Assembly (NCBI GenBank): GCA_903859155.1
Contig: CAIOLO010000126.1
Coordinates: forward strand, 17,473-81,472
Source of the DNA: an uncultured beta proteobacterium
Lineage (GTDB): Bacteria; Pseudomonadota; Gammaproteobacteria; Burkholderiales; SG8-39
DNA length: 64,000 bases
Direction of reading: 5' to 3'
The notes under the pieces were generated by a model. It did no database searches. It had not been told where the DNA came from and was given only the letters and a program-made list of their open reading frames with translations. A program made the position numbers and the translations under genes. Of this stretch, positions 18,083-27,617 are shown piece by piece. Each line of letters starts with the position of its first letter. Position 1 is the first letter of the stretch.

Positions 18083-19060
18083 CTATTGCGGTAAAGTAAC
18101 ACCGGTATCCTTGACCAGTTTCTCGTAGAACGCACGCTCCTCCCTGAGTTGCTGGCCGAATTCCTCGACCGTCCCGCCGGTGGGAACCATGCCCTGGGTC
18201 GTCAGGTATCTGGCGACATAATCCTTGTTTTTCAGCAATCCATTGATGTCGGCGTTCAAGCGCTCAACGATGACCTTGGGCGTACCGGCGGGAGCGAACA
18301 GGCCGATCCAAACCCCGGTATCGACCGTGTAGCCGGACTCCCCCATCGAGCGCACTCCGGGCAGGAACTGAGACGCCCGAATGCCACTGACGGAAATCGC
18401 TTTGAGCTTGCCGGACTTGATCATGGGAACGGTGCGGCCGGCCGCATTCATCGACAAATCGACCTGTCCGCCGATGACGGCATTCATGGCCGCCTCGCCG
18501 CCCTTGAACGGAACGTGGAGAACCTCTACGCCGCGTGTCCGCAGCCACTCGAGCGTCATGTGTGCGCCGCTGCCAACACCGATGGTGCTCCAGGTGAGTG
18601 CATTGGGCTTGCCTTTGGCGTAGGCAACCAGTTCTTCAAACGTATTCACCGGCACCGACGGATGGGCAACGATCAGGCTTTCGATGTCCCCGATCCTGGC
18701 AATCCCGATAAAATCCTTGGGAGGATCATAGGGCAGCTTCGGATAGGCGATCGGATTGATCGAGACCGTGCCGTTATTGGTGCCGCACAGGGTATAGCCG
18801 TCCGGCGCAGCTTTCGCGCACAATTCCGCGCCAATCACCGCATTGGCGCCGGGCCGATTCTCGATGACGAACGGTTGCCCGTATTTCTGGGAAAGAAATT
18901 CCTGAAAGCCGCGAAAGGGAATATCACCAGGCCCCCCCGGCGGATGGGGCGAAATGATGCGGATGGACTTGGCAGGCCACTGCTGCGCCAATGACGGTGC
19001 AACGACAAGCATCCCGGCCAGAAACAGGCAGGCGCTGCTGATACGCATCAAGTTTTTCAT
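18083..19060 (-). CDS. Bug/TctC-family periplasmic binding protein
   Basis: A 325-residue precursor from ATG 19060, which follows an excellent ribosome site (GGAGGAGATGAG). The signal peptide ends near PSLAQQWPAK. Family motifs are IRIISPHPPGGPGDI, FVIENRPGANAVIG, AAPDGYTLCG and VLHVPFKGGEAAM. It converges on the Rieske gene and is transcribed away from rlmJ. In-frame sequence continues upstream to 19120 but lacks start support. The gene could bind an acid related to the neighbouring oxygenase pathway, but no functional link is provable. Confidence 0.92.
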   Translation of the reverse strand: MKNLMRISSACLFLAGMLVVAPSLAQQWPAKSIRIISPHPPGGPGDIPFRGFQEFLSQKYGQPFVIENRPGANAVIGAELCAKAAPDGYTLCGTNNGTVSINPIAYPKLPYDPPKDFIGIARIGDIESLIVAHPSVPVNTFEELVAYAKGKPNALTWSTIGVGSGAHMTLEWLRTRGVEVLHVPFKGGEAAMNAVIGGQVDLSMNAAGRTVPMIKSGKLKAISVSGIRASQFLPGVRSMGESGYTVDTGVWIGLFAPAGTPKVIVERLNADINGLLKNKDYVARYLTTQGMVPTGGTVEEFGQQLREERAFYEKLVKDTGVTLPQ

Positions 19061-19229
19061 CTCATCTCCTCCAGTAAATAACCGCCGCGACTTGAACAGA
19101 ACCCGCGACAGTCCGGCCAATCATAGGGACAAGCCAGCTGATAATCAATGCAATCGGCGTACGCATTCCGGTTTGGCGGGTCGCCGGCTGGATATAATCT
19201 GCCATCTTTATCGCCATGGATGCGGGCTG

Positions 19230-20087
19230 ATGTTCAGTTATCGCCACGCGTTTCACGCCGGCAGCCACGCGGATGTCTTCAAACACGCTGTGCTTGTCTA
19301 TCTTCTGCGCCATTTCGCGCAGAAGGAAAAGACCTTCTGGTACATCGACACCCACGCCGGCGCCGGCGCCTACGACCTGCGCGGCGACCACGCAAAGAAG
19401 AGCGGCGAGTCGAGTACCGGTATTGCAGCGCTGTGGGGACTGGCGCATCTTCCCGAGGCGCTGCTCGATTACCGCGACCAGGTCAGGCAATTCAATGCCG
19501 TGCACGCCAGCGGTGACGCATTGCGCTTTTATCCGGGCTCGCCGCGCCTGGCGATGCAGGTGCTGCGCCGGCAGGACCGGCTGCGCCTGTTCGAACTCCA
19601 CAGCACCGACAGCCGTGAACTCATCCGTTCGCTTGCCGGAGAAGCGCCGCGCACCATTGCCCAGGCCACCGATGGATTCGACGGCATGACCGCGCTGTTG
19701 CCGCCGACATCGCGGCGCGGCATGGTGATGATCGACCCCTCCTACGAAGACAAAGCGGATTACCCGCGAGTCGTCGCCGCGTTAAGGGGCGGAATCGAGC
19801 GCTTTGCAACCGGCACCTACATGGTCTGGTATCCCCAGGTGCAGCGTCTTGAGGCGCAACAGTTCCCGGCACGCCTCAAACGCCTGCAGGCCAAGGGCTG
19901 GCTGCACGCCACGCTGACGGTCAAGGCGGCCGCCGAGGGCGGCCTGGGGCTGAACGGCAGCGGCATTTTTGTTCTCAATCCGCCCTGGACCCTGTCGCGC
20001 ATGCTCGCGGAGATATTGCCCGTGTTGGTAAAACACCTGGGCCAGGATCGGAAGGCAGACTTTACTATGGAGGAATCCAAACGATGA
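19230..20087 (+). CDS. rlmJ: 23S rRNA (adenine(2030)-N6)-methyltransferase RlmJ
   Basis: A 285-residue protein starting [19 protein letters not shown], the invariant RlmJ N-terminus. It methylates A2030 of 23S rRNA using S-adenosylmethionine. The glycine-rich SAM motif is [11 protein letters not shown]. The catalytic motif IV is DPSYE, where the E. coli enzyme has DPPYE; the second proline is replaced by serine. Length matches the family (about 280). The frame is open upstream to 18954, but homology begins at ATG 19230. It overlaps bioB by four bases (ATGA), so the two are probably translated together. Confidence 0.95.
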   Translation: MFSYRHAFHAGSHADVFKHAVLVYLLRHFAQKEKTFWYIDTHAGAGAYDLRGDHAKKSGESSTGIAALWGLAHLPEALLDYRDQVRQFNAVHASGDALRFYPGSPRLAMQVLRRQDRLRLFELHSTDSRELIRSLAGEAPRTIAQATDGFDGMTALLPPTSRRGMVMIDPSYEDKADYPRVVAALRGGIERFATGTYMVWYPQVQRLEAQQFPARLKRLQAKGWLHATLTVKAAAEGGLGLNGSGIFVLNPPWTLSRMLAEILPVLVKHLGQDRKADFTMEESKR

Positions 20088-21142
20088 GTGCGTCCAACGA
20101 GCATCACGACAGCGCGGCCCGCGCAGAACCGGTGCACCTGTATAAAGCCGGGACCATCGATCAAGCGGGGGCGCACCGGCACGCCACCCTCGGCGGCGCC
20201 TGGACTCAGTCCGGCGTCGAAGCCTTGTTCAGCCTTTCATTTGCAGATCTGCTGTACCGTTCCCAGGGAGTGCATCGCCAGCATTTCAATGCAAACGAAA
20301 TCCAGCTCTCCACACTGATTTCGGTCAAGACTGGCGGTTGTTCGGAGGATTGCGGCTACTGCCCGCAATCCTCCCACCATGCGACTGGTGTTGCCGACGA
20401 GCCGGTCATGGCCCTGGACGATGTGCTTGCTGCGGCCAATCAGGCCAAAGCACGCGGTGCCACGCGCTTCTGCATGGGTGCCGCATGGCGCGGACCCAAG
20501 CAGCGCGACCTCGATCCGGTGCTCGACATGGTGCGCGGGGTGAAAGCCCTGGGGATGGAAACCTGTGCAACCCTGGGATTGCTGCGTCCCGGGCAGGCCG
20601 AACAACTGAAGGCGGCAGGCCTTGATTTTTATAACCACAACATCGACACCGCTCCCGATTATTACAGCTCCATCGTCGCCACGCGGGAGTTCGAAGACCG
20701 GCTCGATACGCTGGCCAAGGTGCGCGGTGCCGGCGTCAAGGTCTGCTGCGGCGGCATCGTCGGCATGGGCGAATCGCGCGCACAGCGAGCGGCGATGATT
20801 GCCACCCTGGCGAATCTCGAACCGCAGCCCGAATCGGTGCCGATCAACATGCTGGTCAGGGTGGAAGGCACGCCGCTGGCCAATGCCGGTGATTTCGACT
20901 GGAGCGAATTCGTGCGCACCATTGCGAGCGCCCGCATCTGCATGCCGCGAAGCATGGTTCGGCTCTCCGCCGGCCGCACCGAAATGCCCGAGTCGATGCA
21001 GGCGCTGTGTCTGCTGGCAGGCGCCAATTCCATTTTCTACGGCGAAAAACTCCTCACCACGGACAACCCCGAGGCTGAGCAGGATCGTCTGCTGCTCGAC
21101 AAGCTCGGTTACGTCCCCTCGGTGGTGGAGGTCCGCGAATAG
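20084..21142 (+). CDS. bioB: Biotin synthase
   Basis: A 352-residue radical SAM enzyme that inserts sulfur into dethiobiotin. The 4Fe-4S motif is Cys86-x3-Cys90-x2-Cys93 ([13 protein letters not shown]), and [12 protein letters not shown] with GGIVGMGES are BioB signatures. The N-terminus is about 30 residues longer before the cysteine motif than in E. coli, while the total length is similar. Translation is likely coupled to rlmJ through the four-base overlap. No other bio genes are in the window, so the pathway is split around the chromosome. Confidence 0.97.
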   Translation: MSASNEHHDSAARAEPVHLYKAGTIDQAGAHRHATLGGAWTQSGVEALFSLSFADLLYRSQGVHRQHFNANEIQLSTLISVKTGGCSEDCGYCPQSSHHATGVADEPVMALDDVLAAANQAKARGATRFCMGAAWRGPKQRDLDPVLDMVRGVKALGMETCATLGLLRPGQAEQLKAAGLDFYNHNIDTAPDYYSSIVATREFEDRLDTLAKVRGAGVKVCCGGIVGMGESRAQRAAMIATLANLEPQPESVPINMLVRVEGTPLANAGDFDWSEFVRTIASARICMPRSMVRLSAGRTEMPESMQALCLLAGANSIFYGEKLLTTDNPEAEQDRLLLDKLGYVPSVVEVRE

Positions 21143-21274
21143 CATACGGATCCCTCCGGGACGGGCGCTCGTTGCCCCTGGCCTTGCCGCCCTGTTAATC
21201 TTGCGGCGCACGCATGCGTGCAACGGGAGTCATCAATGGCGGACAACGGTAGCGAAAACGCTGGGAGCTGAGCC

Positions 21275-22312
21275 ATGCGCATCGAAGAAGATCTCAAGCT
21301 GGATTTCAAGGATGTCCTCATCCGGCCGAAGCGTTCGACCCTGACCTCGCGCTCCGAAGTCGACATCTCCCGTGAATACTCGTTTCGCAATTCCGGCGGC
21401 AAATATCGCGGCATTCCGATCATCGCTGCCAACATGGACACGGTGGGAACTTACGAGATGGCACAGTCGCTGAGCGCATTGCGCCTGTCCACCGCCTTGC
21501 ACAAGCATTACGACGAGGCAAGCCTGATTGCGTTTTTCAAATCGCAGCCGCCCGACGCCACGGTGTTTTATTCGCTGGGAATAACCGGCGCCGATTATGA
21601 AAAATTCCGCCGCGTGAAAAATGCCGCGGGCGATGCCATTGCCTACCTGTGCGTCGATGTCGCCAACGGCTATACCAAGTCGTTCGTCGATTTCATCCGC
21701 AAGGTCCGCGACGCCTATCCGAAAGTAACCATGATGGCCGGCAACGTGGTCACCGGCGAGATGACCGAGGAGCTGATTCTTCTGGGCGTCGATATCGTCA
21801 AGGTCGGCATCGGTCCGGGTTCGGTGTGCACCACCCGCAAAGTGGCCGGCGTCGGTTATCCGCAGCTCTCGGCAATCATCGAATGCGGCGACGCGGCGCA
21901 CGGCCTCGGCGGCCTGATCTGCTCCGACGGCGGCTGCTCTTCGCCCGGCGACCTGGCCAAGGCGTTTGGCGGCGGCGCCGATTTCATCATGCTGGGGGGC
22001 ATGCTGGCAGGACACGACGAGTGCCACGGTGAGATCGAGGAACACGGGGGGCAGAGCAAGCTGCGCTTCTATGGCATGAGCTCGCGCACTGCCATGGAGA
22101 AGTATTCCGGGGGTGTCGCCAACTACCGCGCCTCCGAAGGCAAGGAGGTGCTGATCGACTACCGCGGGCCCGTTGAAGGCACCGTTCAGGAAATATTAGG
22201 CGGCGTTCGCTCGGCCTGCACCTACGTCGGCGCGCGCCGGCTGAAGGAACTGTCCAAGCGCACCACCTTTATCCGCGTGGCCCGGCAGTTGAACGAGGTA
22301 TTCGGTGCCTGA
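21275..22312 (+). CDS. guaC: GMP reductase
   Basis: A 345-residue (beta/alpha)8-barrel enzyme that converts GMP to IMP with NADPH for purine interconversion in the cytosol. The catalytic cysteine is Cys185 in [11 protein letters not shown], and the following [24 protein letters not shown] is typical of GuaC rather than of IMP dehydrogenase. No CBS domains are present. ATG 21275 has GGGAGCTGAG upstream. Length matches E. coli GuaC (347). It stands alone between bioB and a convergent small gene. Confidence 0.95.
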   Translation: MRIEEDLKLDFKDVLIRPKRSTLTSRSEVDISREYSFRNSGGKYRGIPIIAANMDTVGTYEMAQSLSALRLSTALHKHYDEASLIAFFKSQPPDATVFYSLGITGADYEKFRRVKNAAGDAIAYLCVDVANGYTKSFVDFIRKVRDAYPKVTMMAGNVVTGEMTEELILLGVDIVKVGIGPGSVCTTRKVAGVGYPQLSAIIECGDAAHGLGGLICSDGGCSSPGDLAKAFGGGADFIMLGGMLAGHDECHGEIEEHGGQSKLRFYGMSSRTAMEKYSGGVANYRASEGKEVLIDYRGPVEGTVQEILGGVRSACTYVGARRLKELSKRTTFIRVARQLNEVFGA

Positions 22313-22354
22313 GGCAGGTTGAACAGATAGCTTTTTCTCAAGCGCTCGGACAAT

Positions 22355-22654
22355 TCAGCAGCAATCGCACTCAAAATTTTCCGGCACCGCAAGCGCCTCC
22401 AGCAGCCAGGCGTAGGGCAGGTCCTCAGCCGCGATCTCTGCGACGGGCTTGAAAATCTTGAAGTGGTAGCGCCTGCCATCGGCATTCCAGAACGAAATCA
22501 CCGTCTCCAGCGGAGGACAGCCGGGCAGGGCGCAGGCCAGTTCCGCGGCGAAAATGGTGCTTCCATCGGGGAGCTTGAAACGCTCGCGCGTCCACGATTT
22601 CACCCTTTCGAGGGCGTGCAGGCGGGCGGGACTGTTTTTGTTCGAGGAAAACAT
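22355..22654 (-). CDS. Small conserved-looking protein of unknown function
   Basis: About 99 residues from ATG 22654; a TTG at 22663 would add three. The sequence has an ordered look: WTRERFKLPDGSTIF, a Cys pair in ACALPGCPP, then ISFWNADGRRYHFKIFKPVAEI and a C-terminal ECDCC. Four cysteines could suggest a metal or redox site, but no known family is recognised with certainty. It lies convergent to guaC and upstream of the LysR gene end on the same strand. Codon use looks like that of its neighbours, which supports it as a real gene. Confidence 0.7.
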   Translation of the reverse strand: MFSSNKNSPARLHALERVKSWTRERFKLPDGSTIFAAELACALPGCPPLETVISFWNADGRRYHFKIFKPVAEIAAEDLPYAWLLEALAVPENFECDCC

Positions 22655-22681
22655 GGGGCGCAAGACTGGCTTATCTATCCT

Positions 22682-23575
22682 TCATTGCATTATGTTTGCA
22701 GGTCTTGCCAATCGCACGACCAGATAATCAACAAACACGCGCACTTTGGCCGGCAAAAGCCGTGTCGTTGTCAGGGCGTACACCGGCACTTTCGCCGACG
22801 ACCATTCCGGTAAAACACGAACCAGTCTATGTTCCGCAACGTCGGCGAGACCCCAGCTTTCCGCGGTCAACATTATCCCCATGTCGTTGAGCGCAAACTG
22901 GCGCAGCATGCCGACGTTGTTGGCGACAAATTTTCCGCTTACCGCCAGCGAGTGGCTCTTATGGCCCTTGGCATGACTTAGCGTCCAGGGACTCTCTGTC
23001 ATGCGCAGGCATTCGTGCCGCAGCAGATCCTGGGGATTTTTCGGCACACCCCATTTCTTCAGATAGCCTGGCGACGCAAACAATCCGACCGCCATGTCGG
23101 CGACTTGCCTGGCAATGAGGTTTTGATCCCTCGGCAGTCCCATCCGTATCGCCACGTCAACCGGGTCCGTTGTCAGGTTGGCCTGTGCGGGGCTCAGATC
23201 AAGTTCAAAGCGGATGTCCGGATATTGCATTGTGAAATCCGCCAGCAACGGTCCGAGGTACAGCACGCTGAAATCCACCGGCACGGACGCGCGTATCAAT
23301 CCGCTGGGCTTGGCCTGCATGTTCGCGAGTTGCTGATGTGCCAGTTGCGCCTCTTGAATGATGCGATTGCAGTGCTCGAAATAGAGACGGCCTCCTTCGG
23401 TCAACTCCACCCGCCGTGTGGAGCGGTTGAACAGTCGCAGGCCGACATCCCGCTCCAATTCCGCGATGCGGCGCGATACCGTGGAATTGGGCATATCAAG
23501 GACCGCGGCCGCGCGCCGGAAGCTGCTGGCCCGGGCAACTTCAACGAAGAGCGGCATGTTTTTGAAGATTTCCAT
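22682..23575 (-). CDS. LysR-family transcriptional regulator
   Basis: A 297-residue LysR protein from ATG 23575 (MEIFKNMPLFVEVARASSF). The helix-turn-helix is SFRRAAAVLDMPNSTVSRRIAELERDV within residues ~15-45, followed by FNRSTRRVELTEGG. The effector half contains SVPVDFSVLYLGPLLADF and GLPRDQNLIARQV, resembling the DsdC/AaeR-like subgroup often linked to oxidoreductases. It is divergent from the SDR gene at 23810 with about 230 bp between, so it probably controls that gene; this is the usual LysR arrangement and an inference here. A TTG 27 bases upstream is a weaker start. Confidence 0.92.
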   Translation of the reverse strand: MEIFKNMPLFVEVARASSFRRAAAVLDMPNSTVSRRIAELERDVGLRLFNRSTRRVELTEGGRLYFEHCNRIIQEAQLAHQQLANMQAKPSGLIRASVPVDFSVLYLGPLLADFTMQYPDIRFELDLSPAQANLTTDPVDVAIRMGLPRDQNLIARQVADMAVGLFASPGYLKKWGVPKNPQDLLRHECLRMTESPWTLSHAKGHKSHSLAVSGKFVANNVGMLRQFALNDMGIMLTAESWGLADVAEHRLVRVLPEWSSAKVPVYALTTTRLLPAKVRVFVDYLVVRLARPANIMQ

Positions 23576-23809
23576 GGCGTTATTATCCCATTTATAGCGC
23601 AATCAATTCCAATTGAATGTCTTTATCCCGATCTGGAACAGCGACACAATGCGCAGCTTTAAACCAGACAGGGACTGAAATGGAACACAGCTGCGAGCTA
23701 ATGTCGGTCGGGACTGCCGTCAAACTTCGGGCGATTGCCATAACCCCATTTGGCATGCCATCACTCAAACGCAGGTAGGCCGCATCAGATTCCGGGAGGA
23801 GCGTGTCGA

Positions 23810-24709
23810 ATGAAAGCTTTCAGTGGCACTCGTCGTAAAGATTTGCATTGGCAACGGGCGACATTGGCCCATGACGCCTTCAACGGCAAAACCGTCGCGG
23901 TGGTAGGAGGAACGAACGGTATCGGTCGCGCGCTAGCTATGGCACTGGCGGCGAAAGGCGCGCAGGTCCTGGTGGTGGGGCGAAGCCTCCGCGATCGTGG
24001 CGTCGCGGGCCTCCGCTTCATTCAAGCCGACCTTACTCGGATGAAGGACGCGCGTCGCGTGGCGCAGGAACTACCCGCTGAGTCGCTGGATATTCTGATA
24101 TTCACCACCGGCATCATGGCCGGCAGGCAGCGCGCCGAGAGCACGGAGGGCATTGAGTTGGACCTGGCCGTCAGTTATCTGAATCGCTTCGTCATGCTTG
24201 GAGAAATGGCGCTACGTCTGGGCAAACAGCGGGATCAGCCCAAAGCAAAGCCCAGGGTCTTCGTCTGGGGTTTCCCCGGGACGGACCAGAAAGGCAATCC
24301 GGATGATTTCAATTCCGAAAAAAGCTACAGCCTGATGGCGGCACACTCCAATACGGTGATCGGCAACGAGGCACTGGTCCTCGATGCTGCGGCGCGCTAT
24401 CCGGCTGTGAATTTTTACGGGATGAACCCGGGGCTTCTGAAATCCAACATCCGCGCTGGCACGCTGGGGCAGGGTTCCCTGAGCCTGAAGCTGACGGAGA
24501 TGCTCGTCGGGGCCCTGTTCCCCAGTGTGGAGCAGTACAGCGAGACAATCCTCCCGCTGTTGGCCTCGCCCGACATTGAAAACCACTCCGGCGCGATGTT
24601 CAATCGACACGGTGATCCTATCCATGCCAGCCATTCTCTTTCCGGGGGAACAATGTTGCAAAAGGTTCTCGAGGCATCGCAGAAACTTTCAAAGAATGCA
24701 CTGCTTTGA
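23810..24709 (+). CDS. Short-chain dehydrogenase/reductase-like protein with atypical active site
   Basis: A 299-residue Rossmann-fold protein. The cofactor motif is VVGGTNGIGRALA. The usual NNAG position reads FTTGIM. The region where a classical SDR has YxxxK reads HSNTVIGNEALVLD, so neither the catalytic tyrosine nor the lysine is obvious; residues after it (FYGMNPGLLKSNI) align with the normal PG motif. It may be a divergent reductase or a non-catalytic member. ATG 23810 follows GGGAGGA at nine bases. Divergent pairing with the LysR gene suggests regulation by it. Confidence 0.8.
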   Translation: MKAFSGTRRKDLHWQRATLAHDAFNGKTVAVVGGTNGIGRALAMALAAKGAQVLVVGRSLRDRGVAGLRFIQADLTRMKDARRVAQELPAESLDILIFTTGIMAGRQRAESTEGIELDLAVSYLNRFVMLGEMALRLGKQRDQPKAKPRVFVWGFPGTDQKGNPDDFNSEKSYSLMAAHSNTVIGNEALVLDAAARYPAVNFYGMNPGLLKSNIRAGTLGQGSLSLKLTEMLVGALFPSVEQYSETILPLLASPDIENHSGAMFNRHGDPIHASHSLSGGTMLQKVLEASQKLSKNALL

Positions 24710-24907
24710 TCTCGCGGCAGCACCGCCCCATTCGGAGCGGTGGCCATGAAATGGCCGGCCCCTGAGCTCGAGTGAAACTTTTCGTGAAGCGAGCGATTGC
24801 CGCACCCTATACGCCGCAGGGTACCAAGGGGCTTCCCAGGGAACCGCTGTTGGCAGGTAGAACGCATTCATGGTACGCTATGACGTACGTTTAAATGGAA
24901 TCCGGTC

Positions 24908-25150
24908 ATGACGATACTCAAAGCGTCCGACGCCCGCGCGAATCTTTATCGCCTCATCGACGAGGCGGCAGAGCACCACGCACCCGTGCAGATTACCGGC
25001 AAGCGAAATAGCGCCGTCCTGGTGGGTGAAGACGATTGGCGCGCGATCCAGGAAACGTTGTATCTGCTGTCAATCCCCGGCATGCGTGAATCAATTCGCA
25101 AGGGCCTGGTCGAGCCCGTTGCCAAACTCTCCAGGAATCCTGGCTGGTAG
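24908..25150 (+). CDS. yefM: YefM/Phd-family antitoxin
   Basis: An 80-residue antitoxin beginning MTILKASDARANLYRLIDEA, the Phd/YefM DNA-binding fold, with GKRNSAVLVGEDDWRAIQETLYL in the middle. The C-terminal tail (residues ~55-80) would wrap the toxin. It is followed eight bases later by a YoeB-like toxin, so the pair is a type II toxin-antitoxin module. An eight-base palindrome, ACGTACGT, at 24883-24890 lies 17 bases before the start and may belong to the operator, because YefM autoregulates its promoter in E. coli. Confidence 0.9.
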   Translation: MTILKASDARANLYRLIDEAAEHHAPVQITGKRNSAVLVGEDDWRAIQETLYLLSIPGMRESIRKGLVEPVAKLSRNPGW

Positions 25151-25158
25151 ACCTGGTT

Positions 25159-25425
25159 ATGGCCTGGCAAATCCTGTTTACGAAGCAGGCGCAAAAAGAT
25201 GCCAAGAACATTGCAAAGTCAGGACTACGGGAAAAGGCCGAGGCTTTGCTCGATGTCCTGGCAAAAAACCCCTTGCTGACACCCCCTCCATTCGAAAAGC
25301 TGGTGGGCGATCTGGAAGGCGCTTATTCACGGCGCATCAACCTCAAACACCGGTTGGTCTATCAGATCCTTAATAAGGAAAAAATCGTAAAAATCATTCG
25401 GATGTGGACGCATTACGGGGACTAG
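25159..25425 (+). CDS. yoeB: YoeB/Txe-family mRNA interferase toxin
   Basis: An 88-residue RelE-fold toxin. The end of the protein is diagnostic: YSRRINLKHRLVYQI followed by IIRMWTHYGD, which supply the conserved Arg, His and Tyr of YoeB. A likely glutamate is in PPPFEKLVGDLEG. YoeB cleaves mRNA at the ribosome and is held in check by YefM, encoded directly upstream. Length is normal and the frame is intact, so the module should be functional. It is the only complete toxin-antitoxin pair outside the 54-61 kb region. Confidence 0.92.
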   Translation: MAWQILFTKQAQKDAKNIAKSGLREKAEALLDVLAKNPLLTPPPFEKLVGDLEGAYSRRINLKHRLVYQILNKEKIVKIIRMWTHYGD

Positions 25426-25609
25426 GACTTTCCGCGCAGTCCCGCTACCGGGTGCAACATCTAGAATTGATCCGAGAGGTAAAGTTGCGCGCGGTAGTGC
25501 AGCGGCGATACTTGGGCCCTGGGGTTACATGAGAAAATGTGCCCAATCGTCCCTCTTCGTCAAACGGCGGGCGGACGAAAAACACAGATAATCAGGGAGG
25601 AATATCAAG

Positions 25610-26716
25610 GTGGAAAAGGTACAAGCGGCGGTAAGAATCGGCCCAGGCAGAACGGAAATCCGTGAATATCCCATGCCGGATATTCCCGCCGACGGAGCCT
25701 TGATGAAAATGGAGGTTGCCGGAATCTGCGGCACCGACGTCAAGCTGTACAAGACGCCGCCATCGAACGCTCATGTGATCATGGGCCACGAGAACATCGG
25801 TTACATCGCCAAGGCGGGCAAGGAGTTCACCGCGCGCAAGGGCTTCAAGGAAGGCGACCTGGTGTTCGTCGAGCACTATGTCGAGTGCGGCAAGTGCGAG
25901 TGGTGCCACATCGGCCAGTACCGCCATTGCGAAAACACCGACTGGCGTTACAACCCGGATGCCATCCGCTACGGCTATACCTCGGCCGAGAAAGCGCCGC
26001 ACCTGTGGGGCGGCTTCGCACAGTATGTCTACCTTCCCTGGAATGCGGTGCTGCACCACGTGCCCAAGGGCGTATCGCCGGAACTGGCCGGGGTGGTCAC
26101 GCCGATGGCCAATGGCATCGAATGGTCCTTGTTCGAAGGCGGAGTCGGCTATAACTCCACCGTGCTGATTCAGGGGCCGGGGCAACAGGGACTTTCGCAG
26201 ACCGTCATCTGCAAGCAGGCCGGGGCCTCGCTCATCATTGTCACCGGCACATCGAAGGACGGCGCACGCCTGGAGGTTGCCAAGGCGCTGGGTGCCGATT
26301 TCGTCATCGACGTGCAGAAGGAAGATCCGCTGGCGCGCATCAAGGAGATTACCGGGGGCAAGGGCGTGGACGTGGTCCTCGATTGCACCGCGGGGGCCGG
26401 CACGCTGCCGATTCTGCTGGGGATCGAGGCTTTGAAGCGCAAAGCGGGAGTGATGGTGGTGCAGGGAGAGATGGCCGATTTCCCCAATTTCCCCATCGGG
26501 CGCATGACCGTCAAATACGTCACCTTGCGCAGCGCACGCGGCCACAGCTACAAGGCCTGTGAGCTTGCGCTGCAGCAGCTGGCTTCCAAGCGCTTTCCTC
26601 TGGAAAAAATCACCACGCATCGCTTCGGGCTCAAAGACGTGGATCTGGCGATCAAGTCGGTGGGCGGGCAGGGCGTGCCGGATGTCATCCACGCATCGCT
26701 GATGCCATGGCTGTGA
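25610..26716 (+). CDS. Zinc-binding medium-chain alcohol dehydrogenase
   Basis: A 368-residue MDR enzyme. The catalytic zinc motif is in GICGTDVKLYK and MGHENIG; the structural zinc loop is CGKCEWCHIGQYRHC (four cysteines). The cofactor-binding fold shows LIQGPGQQGLSQTV rather than GxGxxG, which is unusual but is followed by a standard beta-alpha pattern. GTG 25610 has GGGAGG nine bases upstream. Its last ten bases overlap the PanB-like gene, so both are probably one transcript. The substrate is likely an alcohol or aldehyde in a C-C bond-forming or -breaking pathway with that neighbour. Confidence 0.9.
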   Translation: MEKVQAAVRIGPGRTEIREYPMPDIPADGALMKMEVAGICGTDVKLYKTPPSNAHVIMGHENIGYIAKAGKEFTARKGFKEGDLVFVEHYVECGKCEWCHIGQYRHCENTDWRYNPDAIRYGYTSAEKAPHLWGGFAQYVYLPWNAVLHHVPKGVSPELAGVVTPMANGIEWSLFEGGVGYNSTVLIQGPGQQGLSQTVICKQAGASLIIVTGTSKDGARLEVAKALGADFVIDVQKEDPLARIKEITGGKGVDVVLDCTAGAGTLPILLGIEALKRKAGVMVVQGEMADFPNFPIGRMTVKYVTLRSARGHSYKACELALQQLASKRFPLEKITTHRFGLKDVDLAIKSVGGQGVPDVIHASLMPWL

Positions 26717-27525
26717 GCATGGAAGCCATGACCATACCCGCGCTGCAGCAACTGAAGCGCGATGGCAAGAAAAGCGTCGGCGTGGTTGCCTGGGATACGC
26801 CGATGGCGCTGATCGCCGAGCGCGCCGGTGTCGATTTCATCTCCGTGGGCGATTCGGTGGGCGTCAACCTGTGGGGGCACGACAATCCGCTGGAGGTGAC
26901 GCTCGATGAAATCCTCATCTGCTGCAAGGCGGTGCGGCGCGGCACAAAGCGCGCCATAGTCAGTTGCGACCTGCCGTTTGGTCCGTTGCAGGAGGGCATC
27001 CCGAGCGCCTTGCGTGCGGCCATACGCATCGTCAAGGAAGGCGGCGCCGACATGATCAAGATGGATGGCGCGGCGGAGTTCCCCGAGGCCGTCGCCGCGC
27101 TAACGCGCGCGGGCATTCCGGTATTTGCGCAGTTCGGCCTCACGCCCCAGACCGCATTGCAATTGGGCATTCCCTACAGCGCCCAATCTGGCGCTGGAGC
27201 GCAGGCGCCGGCTGGAATGACGCAGAAACTGGTTGCACAGGCCAAGGAACTGGAGAAGGCCGGAGCCGTGGCGCTCGATTTCACCAACTCCGGTCCCGTG
27301 GCCGGTCCGGCGGTGGTGGCGGCGGTTGCCATTCCGGTAATCGGCGGCTTCGGCGGCGGTCCCTGGCTGGATGGGAGAGTGCGCCTGGCTCATACCGCCA
27401 TCGGTTATGGCGCCAAATGGCTCGATTCAAAAACCGAGACCTACGTCAACGGCGCGAAACTGAGCCTTGAGGCGTTCACCACGCTGGTGAACGACGTGCG
27501 CGGCGGCCGGCAGATCAAAGGCTAG
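26707..27525 (+). CDS. Ketopantoate hydroxymethyltransferase (PanB)-like protein
   Basis: A 272-residue TIM-barrel protein of the PEP-mutase/isocitrate-lyase superfamily, with PanB features: FISVGDSVGVNLWGHD (PanB has VGDSLG and the metal Asp), SCDLPFGPLQEG, KMDGAAEFPEAV and QFGLTPQTALQLG. True PanB adds a hydroxymethyl group to ketoisovalerate for pantothenate. Here panC and panD are absent, the gene overlaps a dehydrogenase gene, and several PanB loops differ, so it may be a paralogue acting on another oxoacid. The first ATG, at 26707, lies within the dehydrogenase gene; ATG 26719 or 26728 are alternatives. Confidence 0.75.
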   Translation: MAVSMEAMTIPALQQLKRDGKKSVGVVAWDTPMALIAERAGVDFISVGDSVGVNLWGHDNPLEVTLDEILICCKAVRRGTKRAIVSCDLPFGPLQEGIPSALRAAIRIVKEGGADMIKMDGAAEFPEAVAALTRAGIPVFAQFGLTPQTALQLGIPYSAQSGAGAQAPAGMTQKLVAQAKELEKAGAVALDFTNSGPVAGPAVVAAVAIPVIGGFGGGPWLDGRVRLAHTAIGYGAKWLDSKTETYVNGAKLSLEAFTTLVNDVRGGRQIKG

Positions 27526-27617
27526 GCAAGTCGCGCAAGTTGCGGCGGGCGTTGCGAAGCCCAGCGGCGAGATGGATCGCGCGCCGGGCTTGGTTTTACC
27601 CTTCCCGGACCAGTCCT

